64,000 nt of DNA from Acinetobacter baumannii (GCF_016508585.1 NZ_JADVOP010000024.1:1-64000); one strand, 5' to 3'; positions 1 through 8,971 are shown, counted from the first letter of the stretch. Notes: generated by a model from the sequence alone, not told the origin. Made by a program: numbers and translations.

Positions 1-2
1 CT

Positions 3-95
3 AAAACCCAACTTAATCAATTCAACCAAGTCATTGTTTTATCAGAAGTTTTAATCTTCATCACCGCCGATGGATGTGCATTCTACAGCATTTAA
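3..95 (+). CDS. Possible C-terminal end of a plus-strand gene cut by the window edge
   Basis: One frame stays open from the window edge for 30 codons and ends in TAA, with codon use like the neighbouring genes. The tail is hydrophobic in the middle and ends in FYSI. I do not recognise it. The open stretch is short enough to be chance in AT-rich DNA, so it is only a candidate. The following 187 bases before mlaA are very AT-rich and hold no other feature I can support. Confidence 0.25.
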   Translation, partial: KTQLNQFNQVIVLSEVLIFITADGCAFYSI

Positions 96-282
96 CAACC
101 AACACAACCCCTTTTTTTATTTATTTTAATTGTTTGTATAAATATCATCCATTAATCATATTTATTCACATTTTTTAATCAAATTTGCTTTAATACATAT
201 GCAATAACTACTGTTAGAATACGAAAGTGTCTTTAATATTATTATCGACTATTTTTACTTTAAGAATATTTCAAGGAATTCT

Positions 283-1218
283 ATGCGTCCTTATCACGTA
301 ATTTGGGCTTGTTTACTCAGCATTGGTCTGACGAGCCATGGATTTGCTCAAGAAGAATTATCTACTCAAGAAAATTCTGACAATGCTGTTGACTCTGTTT
401 CAGCCGATAAGTTGTCTCAAGAGAATTCTTCTGATCCAGCAATGTCCAAGCATCCGAGAATTGAAGCACTTAAAGAGCTGAAGAACATTACAAAAAATGA
501 TTTAAAAGTAAATGCAAATGCTGCTCAGCCAGATGCTGTAAAAGATCCTCTACAACCATTAAATCGTGAAATTTATGCATTTAACGATATGATCGACCGC
601 AATGTCGCTCGACCAGTGGCAGTTCAATATAAGCAAAAAGTTCCTGAAGATGTGCGCTCTTCTTATAGTCTATTTCGTAAAAACTTAAGTGAACCGTGGA
701 ATGCGGTAAACCAACTTGCCCAAGGACGCTTTAGCCGTGCGGCAAAATCATTAGGTCGTTTTACCATTAATACAGTTACCTCTTTAGGCTTGGCTGATCC
801 TGCAACTCGTTTGGGTTTAGCCACTGAAGAAGAAAGTTTAGGAACGACATTGGGCTATTATGGTGTACCCAGTGGTCCTTATCTGATGTTACCTGTCTTA
901 GGCCCAAGTACACTTCGTCACTCCGTAGACTATGTTGCCGAGAGCTATGCGAATCCACTCAGCTACCCAATGGATGATAATCATCAAACAGGTTTAATTT
1001 GGGGAAATCGTGTTGTAGGTGGGATTAATACCCGCTCGAAACTATTAGATGTTGAAAATGTATTGCAAGGTGACCGTTATTCAGCAATCCGTGATATCTA
1101 TCTACAACGCTTGGCCTTCCAAATCGCCGAGAAAAAAGGTGGTGGAGCGGAAGCGGTTTCTTTTGTTGGTGATGACGATGATATTGATGATTCATCTGAT
1201 ACAGGCGCAGACAAATAA
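283..1218 (+). CDS. mlaA: MlaA/VacJ family outer-membrane lipid asymmetry protein
   Basis: MlaA extracts mislocalised phospholipids from the outer leaflet of the outer membrane and hands them to MlaC and the MlaFEDB transporter. The core, about residues 88-290, opens with the family signature DPLQPLNREIYAFND and contains GRFTINT and the glycine/proline-rich stretch around GVPSGPYLMLPVLGPS. An N-terminal signal peptide of about 22 residues ends near GFAQ. Unlike E. coli MlaA, no convincing lipobox is seen: the only early Cys is residue 10, inside the hydrophobic core. About 65 low-complexity residues separate the signal from the core, and the C-terminus is Asp-rich. The start has a good AAGGA ribosome site 5 bases upstream. 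No other mla genes are nearby. Family is certain; the anchoring mode is open. Confidence 0.93.
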   Translation: MRPYHVIWACLLSIGLTSHGFAQEELSTQENSDNAVDSVSADKLSQENSSDPAMSKHPRIEALKELKNITKNDLKVNANAAQPDAVKDPLQPLNREIYAFNDMIDRNVARPVAVQYKQKVPEDVRSSYSLFRKNLSEPWNAVNQLAQGRFSRAAKSLGRFTINTVTSLGLADPATRLGLATEEESLGTTLGYYGVPSGPYLMLPVLGPSTLRHSVDYVAESYANPLSYPMDDNHQTGLIWGNRVVGGINTRSKLLDVENVLQGDRYSAIRDIYLQRLAFQIAEKKGGGAEAVSFVGDDDDIDDSSDTGADK

Positions 1219-1342
1219 TCACAATATTTTGTTAAACTTATTTGCTAGTAATCTCATCAGTTTTACTAGCAATGTGGTGTTATCTATAGTAAATCTAGTG
1301 GATATCACTTTCTATATTGATTAAGGATCATTCATTTCTTCT

Positions 1343-2311
1343 ATGTATTTCATTCAACCCAGTCGCCAGATTTCAAGTTTAGAGCAGGTATTAAACACGC
1401 TTCCTAGCTTGCAGATGATTACCATTGAAGAGATTCATCGTTATGATCCGACCAGAATTGCCATAGCCGATGTACATGATTTTTTAGAATATCAGTGGGC
1501 ACTGCCAACAATTGTCATTGCTCAAGAGAATGAGGGTGCCGAACTTTCTCAAGCTTGGGAACTGGGTGCACTTGCTGGTTGGATCTGGACAAAGCTTCCT
1601 GAGAATCTTGAAGATTCTCTATTAAAAATAGATGCTCAATATAAGCGTAACCAAGACAGTCGTGACCTCCCTTCAGCAGCAGAATTACAAAAAAAACTGC
1701 TTCCTAATCCAATAGACCTGCAAAACTATAAAGTAGAAACGCTTTTTCAGCCTTCCGCTTACTTGTCTGGTGATTGGTATGATTACTGGAAAATCAGTGA
1801 TAAAGAAATCATGTTCTATTTGGCTGATGTTTCTGGTCATGGTGTAACCAGTTCACTGTTGACCTCATGGATGGCTGCTTTTCACGGGCGTTCAAAAACA
1901 CCAAGAGAGTTAATCAAGAAACTGAATGGAATGCTTGTCCAAGAGAATATTGAAAAACACATCACCATGCTGGCAGGAATTCTCAACATTGAGACACATA
2001 CATTGAAGTGGTCAAGTGCAGGACATTATCCGCCCCCCATCATTTTTGAGCCTAATCAAGCACCTCGTGTCTTAAATACCAGCAGCTTTCCTCTAGGACT
2101 TACTGAGGATTTAGAAGTAGAAGAATTTGAATCTACCTTAAACAAACATGCGCGGTTCATTATTTGTTCTGATGGTGCGCTTGAACCTTTTTCTGGTGGC
2201 TTGAATGAACAATTCGCTCAATTGGTCTATCATTTGCAAAATCAATCATTCCGTGCGCCAGATCACGTCGCAGATGACATTGCCATCCTCAGTCTTCGCA
2301 GAATGAATTAA
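1343..2311 (+). CDS. gigA: GigA-type SpoIIE/PP2C serine phosphatase with degenerate receiver-like N-terminus
   Basis: The C-terminal two thirds is a SpoIIE-type PP2C phosphatase. The metal-binding motifs are present: SGDWYD (D144), ADVSGHG (D162), SDG (D277) and DDIAIL (about 310). Residues 1-100 look like a receiver domain that has lost its phosphoacceptor region but keeps the alpha4-beta5 pattern (AWELGALAGWIWTK). In Acinetobacter baumannii the GigA phosphatase acts on the anti-anti-sigma protein GigB to control stress, antibiotic and virulence responses. The STAS gene that follows fits that pairing. Assignment to GigA rather than a generic RsbU-like phosphatase rests on genus and gene order. 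Confidence 0.8.
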   Translation: MYFIQPSRQISSLEQVLNTLPSLQMITIEEIHRYDPTRIAIADVHDFLEYQWALPTIVIAQENEGAELSQAWELGALAGWIWTKLPENLEDSLLKIDAQYKRNQDSRDLPSAAELQKKLLPNPIDLQNYKVETLFQPSAYLSGDWYDYWKISDKEIMFYLADVSGHGVTSSLLTSWMAAFHGRSKTPRELIKKLNGMLVQENIEKHITMLAGILNIETHTLKWSSAGHYPPPIIFEPNQAPRVLNTSSFPLGLTEDLEVEEFESTLNKHARFIICSDGALEPFSGGLNEQFAQLVYHLQNQSFRAPDHVADDIAILSLRRMN

Positions 2312-2424
2312 CATTATAATCAAATACATATAACTAATTAGACTATTAACTGATATGCAAACGCTTGAGTATAGACTTGCGCTATGTGATAATTTTCCTA
2401 TCCTTCTCTGCAAATGGCATTTAT

Positions 2425-2949
2425 ATGTCAACAGGTCATGTTGAATATGCAAGCTTGAATGGAACGCATATTTTCAAACTTATTGGTGAAGTGCGAGCCC
2501 AATCTTGTATTAGTTTAGACAAACTTTTGGCAAGGATTGAACAACAGGAAAACGTCATTGGCGCGATTGTTGATTTAACCCAAACCACATTTATTGATAG
2601 TACTGTTCTTGGAATACTTGCAAAACTTGGTTTAAAGTTAAAACAAGTACACCACATCCAAGCCGTCATGCTATCTACAAATCCAGACATCACTACTCTA
2701 GCCAATAGTATGGGCTTAGGGCAGGTCTTTGTCATCTTAAACTATTGTGGTGATCCGCATGTATGTACAAAAGCTTTGATTGACGACAATGTGAATCACA
2801 GCACCATGTTGTGTACCGTTCTCGATGCACACAAAACCTTAATGAAGCTCAATGAAAACAATCAAAATATGTTCGAGCCATTAGTGAAACAACTTGAAAA
2901 GCAACAAGATACAATGGAATGTGTATCTTCAAATCAGCAAAACGCTTAA
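2425..2949 (+). CDS. gigB: GigB-type STAS-domain anti-anti-sigma factor
   Basis: Residues 1-105 form a STAS domain; the phosphorylatable serine is S59 in the motif FIDSTVLG, as in SpoIIAA and RsbV. A further 70 or so residues after the STAS fold are unlike classical anti-anti-sigma factors and may be helical. I start the gene at ATG 2425 because the fold begins there; a TTG at 2365 would add 20 residues with a hydrophobic, non-STAS look. It follows the phosphatase by 113 bases. In A. baumannii GigB is reported to act through the nitrogen-PTS protein NPr, whose gene lies at 30153-30422 in this window. Confidence 0.78.
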   Translation: MSTGHVEYASLNGTHIFKLIGEVRAQSCISLDKLLARIEQQENVIGAIVDLTQTTFIDSTVLGILAKLGLKLKQVHHIQAVMLSTNPDITTLANSMGLGQVFVILNYCGDPHVCTKALIDDNVNHSTMLCTVLDAHKTLMKLNENNQNMFEPLVKQLEKQQDTMECVSSNQQNA

Positions 2950-2982
2950 TCTTTTCAAAATTGTTGTGATTAGGGATAGCAC

Positions 2983-3807
2983 ATGACTTTACTTTCTGTT
3001 GTTCAAATGAATTCTCAAAATGACATTGAAGCCAACTTCAGTGTGATTGAGTCATTGATACAACAAAGTAAAGCCGATGGTGCATCTTTGATTGTTTTTC
3101 CAGAAAACTTTGTCTGTTTCGCGGCAGGAAAGCAACGAGAAACAGCAGCGCGCTTTGAAGAGATTCAAAAGCGTCTGGAACATTTAGCACTCCGATATCA
3201 AATATGGATTGTCGCGGGGACATTACCTTGCCCGTTTCGTCCTGATGGTTCGGTCATTGAAGATGGTCGTGTACGTACAGTCAGTTTATGTATTAGTCCT
3301 GAACGTACTGAGGCGCGCTATGACAAAATTCACTTGTTTGATGTTCAAGTGGGCGATGCTGTAGGTGGCTATCAAGAATCAAAATTCTTTGAGCCAGGCA
3401 ATGAGGTTGTCGTTGCAAAAACACCTTTTGGCAATATCGGCTTGATGGTGTGCTATGACCTGCGTTTTCCTGAGCTTGCTCTTACTTTGAGATCACAAGG
3501 TGCAAATATTTTGACAGCGCCTGCTGCATTTACCTATACCACGGGTGAAATGCATTGGCAGTTATTGCTGCAAGCACGTGCGATGGACAGTCAATGCCAA
3601 GTTTTAGGTGCAGCCCAACAGGGTTGGCATGGTGAGAAACGTCAGACATGGGGACATGCTGGAGCCACCAACAGTCGTGGTCAAATTTTAGCAATAACAA
3701 ATCAAGAGGGCGCTCAACTGCTTACCGTACCTTTTGATTTAGCTGAACAAGACGCTATACGTGCTTCAATGCCGCTTATGCAACATCGTCAATTGATTTC
3801 ACTTTAA
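2983..3807 (+). CDS. Nitrilase-superfamily amidase (Nit1/Nit2, deaminated-glutathione amidase-like)
   Basis: A single carbon-nitrogen hydrolase domain of 274 residues, the normal length. The catalytic triad is visible: E41 in FPENF, K115 in RYDKIHLFDV and C157 in MVCYDLRFPE. The YDKIHLFD and CYDLRFPEL forms are typical of the Nit branch, which repairs deaminated glutathione or cleaves omega-amides, rather than of true nitrilases. AGGGA lies 7 bases before the ATG. It starts 33 bases after gigB and may be co-transcribed. The exact substrate cannot be told from the sequence. Confidence 0.88.
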   Translation: MTLLSVVQMNSQNDIEANFSVIESLIQQSKADGASLIVFPENFVCFAAGKQRETAARFEEIQKRLEHLALRYQIWIVAGTLPCPFRPDGSVIEDGRVRTVSLCISPERTEARYDKIHLFDVQVGDAVGGYQESKFFEPGNEVVVAKTPFGNIGLMVCYDLRFPELALTLRSQGANILTAPAAFTYTTGEMHWQLLLQARAMDSQCQVLGAAQQGWHGEKRQTWGHAGATNSRGQILAITNQEGAQLLTVPFDLAEQDAIRASMPLMQHRQLISL

Positions 3808-3887
3808 TATTTTCCCAAATGACTTTATTTTATGAATATGACAAAACAGCGTTATACTTCGTGTGAGTCATATCCTATGAGACAAGC

Positions 3888-4325
3888 ATGCAACAAGACT
3901 ATTCACATTTAAATCTTGATCATCAAGTTTGCTTTCTTGTTTATTCTACAAACTTAGCATTAAACCAACTCTATCGAAAAATACTTGCACCATTGGGCTT
4001 AACCTATCCACAGTACTTAGTGATGCTTGTGCTTTGGGAAAAGGATGGTTTAACTGTCTCTGAAATAGGTGAAAAACTATTTCTAGAATCATCTACACTT
4101 ACCCCTCTGCTTAAAAAATTACAAAGCCACGGTTTGCTTAATCGGGAGCGTTCTACACTCGATGAACGTCAAGTAATCATTAGCCTAACCACTCAAGGAC
4201 AGCAGTTAAAATTGAAAGCTGTTGATATCCCACTACAAATCGCTCAAGCCAGCGAATGTAATTTAGATACCCTGACTGAGCTTAAAGGACTTCTGTCAAC
4301 ATTACGCGACAACATTTCAAAATAA
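3888..4325 (+). CDS. ohrR: OhrR, MarR-family organic peroxide sensor and repressor
   Basis: A winged-helix MarR-family protein of 145 residues. The N-terminus carries the redox-sensing cysteine of OhrR (C15 in DHQVCFLVYS) and the family pattern LTYPQYLVMLVLWE. The DNA-reading helix region is LFLESSTLTPLLKKLQ. A second Cys near residue 124 could allow a disulfide, as in two-Cys OhrR proteins. The gene it should control, ohr, follows directly in the same direction with a perfect palindrome in the gap, so autoregulation plus control of ohr is likely. Confidence 0.92.
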   Translation: MQQDYSHLNLDHQVCFLVYSTNLALNQLYRKILAPLGLTYPQYLVMLVLWEKDGLTVSEIGEKLFLESSTLTPLLKKLQSHGLLNRERSTLDERQVIISLTTQGQQLKLKAVDIPLQIAQASECNLDTLTELKGLLSTLRDNISK

Positions 4326-4367
4326 TTTTTTATTCAATTTTACACAAAAGCTACTTGTTTAAATAAT

Positions 4368-4385
4368 TATATCGTATACGATATA
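4368..4385. promoter_or_regulatory. Likely OhrR operator, 18-bp perfect palindrome
   Basis: TATATCGTATACGATATA is a perfect 18-bp inverted repeat centred 36 bases before the ohr start, between ohrR and ohr. Position and symmetry fit a MarR-family dimer site. It is inferred from context and differs from the Bacillus/Xanthomonas OhrR boxes. Confidence 0.7.
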
Positions 4386-4412
4386 TTTGAACACAATCAA
4401 AGGAAGTCTCCA

Positions 4413-4838
4413 ATGTCTTTAGAAAAAGTGGTTTATACAGCACATGCAAAAGCAACAGGTGGTCGTGATGGTCGTGCAACATCATCAGATGGAATTTTAG
4501 ATGTTAAACTGGCCGTTCCAAAAGAAATGGGTGGTGCGGGTGGCGGAACCAATCCAGAACAACTTTTTGCGGCAGGTTATTCAGCATGTTTCTTAGGCGC
4601 AATGAAGTTTGTTGCTAACCGTGATCATTTAAAAATTACCCCTGAGGTTTATATCGAAGGTGATGTAGGTATTGGTCCTATTCCTACTGGCTTTGGTATT
4701 CAAGTGACTTTAAACATTCATTTAGAAGGTCTAGAACAAGAAGAAGCACAGAAGTTAGTCGATGCTGCTCATATTGTTTGCCCATATTCAAATGCGACTC
4801 GTGGCAATATTGATGTGACATTGAATGTAATTGTTTAA
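4413..4838 (+). CDS. ohr: Organic hydroperoxide resistance thiol peroxidase Ohr
   Basis: Ohr reduces fatty-acid and other organic hydroperoxides with two cysteines, using a lipoylated partner. Both are present: C59 in GYSACFLGA and C123 in HIVCPYSNATRGN. The active-site GGGTNPEQLFAAGYSACF block is intact and the length (141) is standard. The AAGGAAG ribosome site sits 7 bases before the ATG. It lies 87 bases after ohrR with the palindromic operator between, so peroxide induction is expected. This is the OhrR/Ohr branch rather than OsmC, judged by the linked regulator and motif spacing. Confidence 0.96.
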   Translation: MSLEKVVYTAHAKATGGRDGRATSSDGILDVKLAVPKEMGGAGGGTNPEQLFAAGYSACFLGAMKFVANRDHLKITPEVYIEGDVGIGPIPTGFGIQVTLNIHLEGLEQEEAQKLVDAAHIVCPYSNATRGNIDVTLNVIV

Positions 4839-4848
4839 TGGCATGATC

Positions 4849-4882
4849 CCCTACTTAAAATAAATATTCTTTTTAAGTAGGG
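4849..4882. terminator. Hairpin between convergent ohr and gspE
   Basis: CCCTACTTAAAA and its complement TTTTTAAGTAGGG form a strong stem with a short AT loop. There is no clear T-run after the stem on either strand beyond the paired bases, so it may act as a bidirectional 3-prime end or processing hairpin rather than a classical terminator. Confidence 0.5.
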
Positions 4883-4967
4883 CAAGTATCTTTATATTTC
4901 GGGGTTAACTTTATATGAGTAGGATAGATTGAAGATCATACAGACCACATAGATCAATAATTTTCAA

Positions 4968-6455
4968 CTACTCAGCCGCTTCATTGGTCACACGTAAAAC
5001 CTCTTCCATGGTCGTTTTACCTGCCAGTACTTTACGTAAACCATCATCACGAATTGAGCCGGCATCTTTACGTGCATATTCTTCAAGTTCATATTCAGCT
5101 GCGTTGCCATGGATTAAACGACGCATTTGCTCATCAATCGGAACAATCTCATAAATCGCAGTACGTCCTGTAAAACCGGTATGTGAACAATAATCACAAC
5201 CGTTTGGCACAGGTAACTTTAGATCTGATTCCAAGCTGACAGGTTTAAATACATCTTTTTCAAAATCATCTGCTTCACGCCATGTATGGCAATGAGCACA
5301 TAGTGTCCGAACCAGGCGCTGTGCAATCACACCAATCAGTGAACTGGATAATAAGAATGGTTCAATTCCCATATCCTTCAAACGTGTTACCGCGCCAATT
5401 GCAGTGTTGGTATGCAGTGTAGATAAAACCAAATGACCGGTTAAAGAGGCTTGTACTGCAATTTCTGCGGTTTCCAAGTCACGAATTTCGCCCACCATCA
5501 CCACATCTGGGTCTTGGCGAAGCATTGCCTTGAGTGCACGGGCAAAAGTCATATCCACTTTGGTGTTGACTTGGGTTTGCCCAATACCCTCAAGTTGATA
5601 TTCGATTGGATCTTCAGCGGTCAGAATATTTTTTGAACCATCATTCAAATCGGAAAGTGCGGCATATAAAGTTGTTGTTTTACCAGAACCTGTTGGTCCC
5701 GTGACCAAAATGATGCCATGTGGACGGTGAACCAATTGAGTTAGGCGTTCATAATCGCTTTTCATCAGCCCCAAATGCGTCATGTTCAAGCGTCCAGCCT
5801 GCTTATCCAGTAAACGCATCACCACACGCTCACCATGAGATGACGGCAATGTGGATACACGAACATCCACCTCACGCCCAGCGAGACGTAGAGAAATACG
5901 ACCATCTTGCGGAATACGCTTTTCAGCAATGTCCAATTTAGCCATCACTTTGATACGTGAAACCAACAACGGTGCAAGTTCTCGACGTGGTTGTACGATC
6001 TCACGCAATTGCCCATCAACACGCAAACGCACAGATAGTTTCTTTTCAAACGCTTCAATATGAATATCAGATGCACCCACACGAATAGCTTCTGACAACA
6101 AGGCATTGATCAGTCGGACGATAGGTGCATCATCCTCCTGATCCATCAAATCTTCCGTTTCAGGGACTTGGTCGGCAAGGCTTAATAAATCTGGATGATC
6201 TTCCAGTCCAGCTGCAACTTGCTGTGACTCACCTGTTTCACCTGCATAGCTTGAACTGAGCATTTGATTAAATTCAGTTTCATTGCATAATTGATGCTGT
6301 GCAACACGACCAAGATAACGACGTGCTTCCTGAATCGCAATTTGTGCGGTATCCTGACGGCGAACAATAAAAACTTGATCACCTTCATAACGCAACAGCA
6401 CTCCATGCCGTTTTGCAAAACTATATGGTATTTGTAATTGTTTAAGAACTTGCAT
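4968..6455 (-). CDS. gspE: Type II secretion ATPase GspE
   Basis: A cytoplasmic hexameric ATPase powering type II secretion. Visible parts: N-terminal N1E/N2E domain (1-140), Asp box RVDGQLRE near 146-152, Walker A GPTGSGKTT (253-261), Walker B with VGEIRDLETA (321-330), a His box near THLVLSTLHT-like residues 340-350, and a tetra-Cys metal site (C386, C389, C420, C423). The Cys4 site and length of 495 favour GspE; PilB is longer, at about 570. It stands alone here: no gspD/F/G neighbours. Scattered gsp loci are usual in Acinetobacter. Confidence 0.9.
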   Translation of the reverse strand: MQVLKQLQIPYSFAKRHGVLLRYEGDQVFIVRRQDTAQIAIQEARRYLGRVAQHQLCNETEFNQMLSSSYAGETGESQQVAAGLEDHPDLLSLADQVPETEDLMDQEDDAPIVRLINALLSEAIRVGASDIHIEAFEKKLSVRLRVDGQLREIVQPRRELAPLLVSRIKVMAKLDIAEKRIPQDGRISLRLAGREVDVRVSTLPSSHGERVVMRLLDKQAGRLNMTHLGLMKSDYERLTQLVHRPHGIILVTGPTGSGKTTTLYAALSDLNDGSKNILTAEDPIEYQLEGIGQTQVNTKVDMTFARALKAMLRQDPDVVMVGEIRDLETAEIAVQASLTGHLVLSTLHTNTAIGAVTRLKDMGIEPFLLSSSLIGVIAQRLVRTLCAHCHTWREADDFEKDVFKPVSLESDLKLPVPNGCDYCSHTGFTGRTAIYEIVPIDEQMRRLIHGNAAEYELEEYARKDAGSIRDDGLRKVLAGKTTMEEVLRVTNEAAE

Positions 6456-6555
6456 TACAACTTATATTAATCATTTAAATTGCTTTGAGTGTACTCTATG
6501 CACATGACAGCGTGAAGTCTGTTTGTTAATGATTTTATGAATAGGATGAACACTT

Positions 6556-7377
6556 TTGTCTAAAAAGAAAGACCATCTTGAACCAGAACTCCCGGATTTA
6601 AAATGGTGGGGAGAACAAAATTTCGAATTGCACCAATCCAAAGCATGGCAATTTGGTTCAATGATGATGCGCATTACACGTGGTTTACAAGAATGGCGTT
6701 TAGAATACTATCGCCCACATTTTCAGTATGACTATGAACAGCAATGGCATAAAATTCATGATGTGAATTTTGGCTTTCCTGAACCTGTACATGTTGAGCG
6801 CTACATGTTTAGAGAAACCCATAAAACATTTCAGTTAATGCCCCGATTGGCTGACCGTTCTGTGGTAATCCGTCCTGTCGATCCTATTTATATCCCCGCT
6901 GGACAACGTGGTACGCTGTATATCAGTACCCCTTTATGGATCTCAGGTTTTGTTCAAGCTCAAAAAGAGCCACTATTTGATATTCCTGTGATTTTGCCTA
7001 AGGATACATGGTTTGGTCCAGATCATCGTACAGGTGAAATGTGCTATGCAACCTCAGTCGATGGTCGTACAGAATTGAATTTACTGCGTCCTCGTGCTTT
7101 CCGTGCTGTTACCCCGATTGATTTTCACAATGTAAGCAGTCATCAATTGCGCTTTGACCGGATGAATGTGCCTGTTCCAGCACTGCCTTTATTCTATAGT
7201 GAAAGTACAGGGCGTTTGTGGACCTCACAAATTAAGGTCATTTATGAAGGCAATGATCGCCCTGCTCGCGTTAGAATTGAAAATCGTACTCCACCACTGG
7301 CTGGAGAAGTGATCTATGTTCATCCACCACGTTCACCAGGTGGTGCATTATTTAACATGTTTGATTCATTTTTCTAA
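6556..7377 (+). CDS. DUF432-family protein next to a mechanosensitive channel
   Basis: A soluble-looking protein of 273 residues without signal peptide or membrane segment, rich in aromatic residues in the first third and in beta-type sequence later (YIPAGQRGTLYISTPLWI). I match it to DUF432 by the combination of this pattern and its MscS neighbour, a pairing known from archaea and some bacteria. The start is a TTG with AGGA 9 bases upstream; no in-frame ATG precedes the conserved LPDLKWWGE region. It is 15 bases upstream of the MscS gene and surely in the same operon. Its role is unknown; a channel-modulating or sensing partner is an inference. Confidence 0.7.
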   Translation: MSKKKDHLEPELPDLKWWGEQNFELHQSKAWQFGSMMMRITRGLQEWRLEYYRPHFQYDYEQQWHKIHDVNFGFPEPVHVERYMFRETHKTFQLMPRLADRSVVIRPVDPIYIPAGQRGTLYISTPLWISGFVQAQKEPLFDIPVILPKDTWFGPDHRTGEMCYATSVDGRTELNLLRPRAFRAVTPIDFHNVSSHQLRFDRMNVPVPALPLFYSESTGRLWTSQIKVIYEGNDRPARVRIENRTPPLAGEVIYVHPPRSPGGALFNMFDSFF

Positions 7378-7392
7378 GGGATAAGGTAAAAG

Positions 7393-8328
7393 ATGGCTCA
7401 ATCCAATATTCCCAAAGATATCGCGGACAGCTTAAAAGGCATTTTTACCAATGTAAATTTGGATCGTTTAAGTGAAATTGCAGTTGCGCTGATTCTCTGT
7501 TTTGTTGGCTTTGTACTTGCGCGAGTTATTTCCAATACTTTTATTCGAACTATTGGGGCACGCTTTAATGCACATCAACGTTTGGTGTGGCGCAGAGGTA
7601 TTTTTTATTTTATTTTCTTGCTGTTTGTGATCGCCAGTTTAAAAGAAGCAGGATTTAAACTCAGTGTATTTTTAGGTGCAGCAGGGATTTTGACCGTAGC
7701 ACTGGGTTTTGCTTCGCAAACTTCTGCATCCAACTTGATCAGTGGATTATTTTTAATTGGTGAAGGCTCTTTTGAAGTTGGTGATACCATTCAAATTACC
7801 CTGATTCGTGGGCATACCATCGAAGGTGAAGTGATTTCCATTGACCTTTTGTCAGTGAAGCTTTTAACCATGGACAATGTGTATGTACGCTTACCCAATG
7901 AGCAATTGATTCGGGCACCAGTACATAATCTATCAAAATTTCCGATACGACGGTTGTCGATTACGGTCGCGATTAATTTCAATGAAAATATCAATAAAGT
8001 CCGTGAAGTATTGATCGAGGTCGCCAACGATTATCCATTGGTTTTGGCAGATCCAAAACCCCGTGTGACTGTGTCTGCATTTGGTGAATCATCCATTGAA
8101 ATTTTATTTGCACTCTGGTGTATGCAAGCCAATTATCTACAGGTAAAAGATGAAATCCATGAGCTGATCCGCAATCGCTTTGTGGAAAATCAGATTGAGA
8201 TTCCTGTGCCTAAAATTGGTTTTGTGGATCGTCCAAATCCAAATGAACCACTGCAAAATGAAGAGCTTGACAGCTATGCAAATCAACAAGATTTAAAGTT
8301 AGAACAAAAACAAGATAAACAGCTTTAA
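7393..8328 (+). CDS. MscS-family small-conductance mechanosensitive channel
   Basis: An inner-membrane tension-gated channel. Three hydrophobic stretches lie at about residues 23-45, 67-85 and 92-125, the last being the glycine/alanine-rich pore helix (AAGILTVALGFASQTSASNLISGLF), followed by the beta domain with VGDTIQI and the alpha/beta vestibule domain to about 285. The C-terminal 30 residues are charged and Gln-rich. This is the minimal three-helix architecture like E. coli MscS (286 residues). It is co-transcribed with the DUF432 gene. Confidence 0.93.
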   Translation: MAQSNIPKDIADSLKGIFTNVNLDRLSEIAVALILCFVGFVLARVISNTFIRTIGARFNAHQRLVWRRGIFYFIFLLFVIASLKEAGFKLSVFLGAAGILTVALGFASQTSASNLISGLFLIGEGSFEVGDTIQITLIRGHTIEGEVISIDLLSVKLLTMDNVYVRLPNEQLIRAPVHNLSKFPIRRLSITVAINFNENINKVREVLIEVANDYPLVLADPKPRVTVSAFGESSIEILFALWCMQANYLQVKDEIHELIRNRFVENQIEIPVPKIGFVDRPNPNEPLQNEELDSYANQQDLKLEQKQDKQL

Positions 8329-8446
8329 AGCTCAATGGGCATATTTATTCTTCATGATGAATATGTCCAATTACAAAACCTTCATCAAGTTTTAAACAAT
8401 GAGCTGATAAATTAATCACTTCAAAACAACAAAATGGACAGCCACA

Positions 8447-8887
8447 ATGCAACTCAATCATTATTTAAACTTTAAAGGACAAACAGAAGCTGCTTTTAAC
8501 TTTTACAAATCAGTTTTTGGTGGTGATTTTTCTTTTTTAAAACGTTATTCAGAATTGCCCGATGTCCAAGTACCAGAACAAGAAAAAAACTATATTTTGC
8601 ATGTTTCTTTGCCGATTAATGACTTTACCGTATTAATGGGCTCGGATACCACTGAACAGTTCTGCTCACCAAATGGTGCCCCTTTCAGCAAAGGTACAAA
8701 TCATTATATTTCAATTAATTTAGAAGCTCATGAAGTGGATGAAGCTCAACGACTGTTTACAGCCCTGTCTGCCAATGGTCAGATTGAAATGGCTTTGGAA
8801 AAAACGTTTTGGGGTGCGCTATATGGCGCTTTCACTGACCAGTTTGGCATTCGCTGGATGGTAAACTGTCAACTCTCTGAGGTTTGA
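8447..8887 (+). CDS. VOC/PhnB-like glyoxalase-fold protein
   Basis: A 146-residue member of the vicinal oxygen chelate superfamily, PhnB-like branch. Family marks: LNHYLNFKGQTEAAFNFYKSVFGG at the N-terminus, HVSLPINDFTVLMGSD in the middle, and WGALYGAFTDQFGIRWMVN at the C-terminus. Metal-binding and substrate residues in this branch are poorly defined, so no reaction can be assigned. It stands alone between the MscS and rhomboid genes. Confidence 0.85.
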   Translation: MQLNHYLNFKGQTEAAFNFYKSVFGGDFSFLKRYSELPDVQVPEQEKNYILHVSLPINDFTVLMGSDTTEQFCSPNGAPFSKGTNHYISINLEAHEVDEAQRLFTALSANGQIEMALEKTFWGALYGAFTDQFGIRWMVNCQLSEV

Positions 8888-8971
8888 TCATTTCATTAAA
8901 ATTATAGCCTATTGATTCAGCATGATATAGGCTATAGTTCACTTAAGAAAACGACATCATTTACAATAAAT

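Noticed and set aside
4968-6455. Solitary gspE as a relic of a lost secretion cluster
   Set aside because: Type II secretion genes are normally dispersed in Acinetobacter, and the ATPase motifs are all intact.
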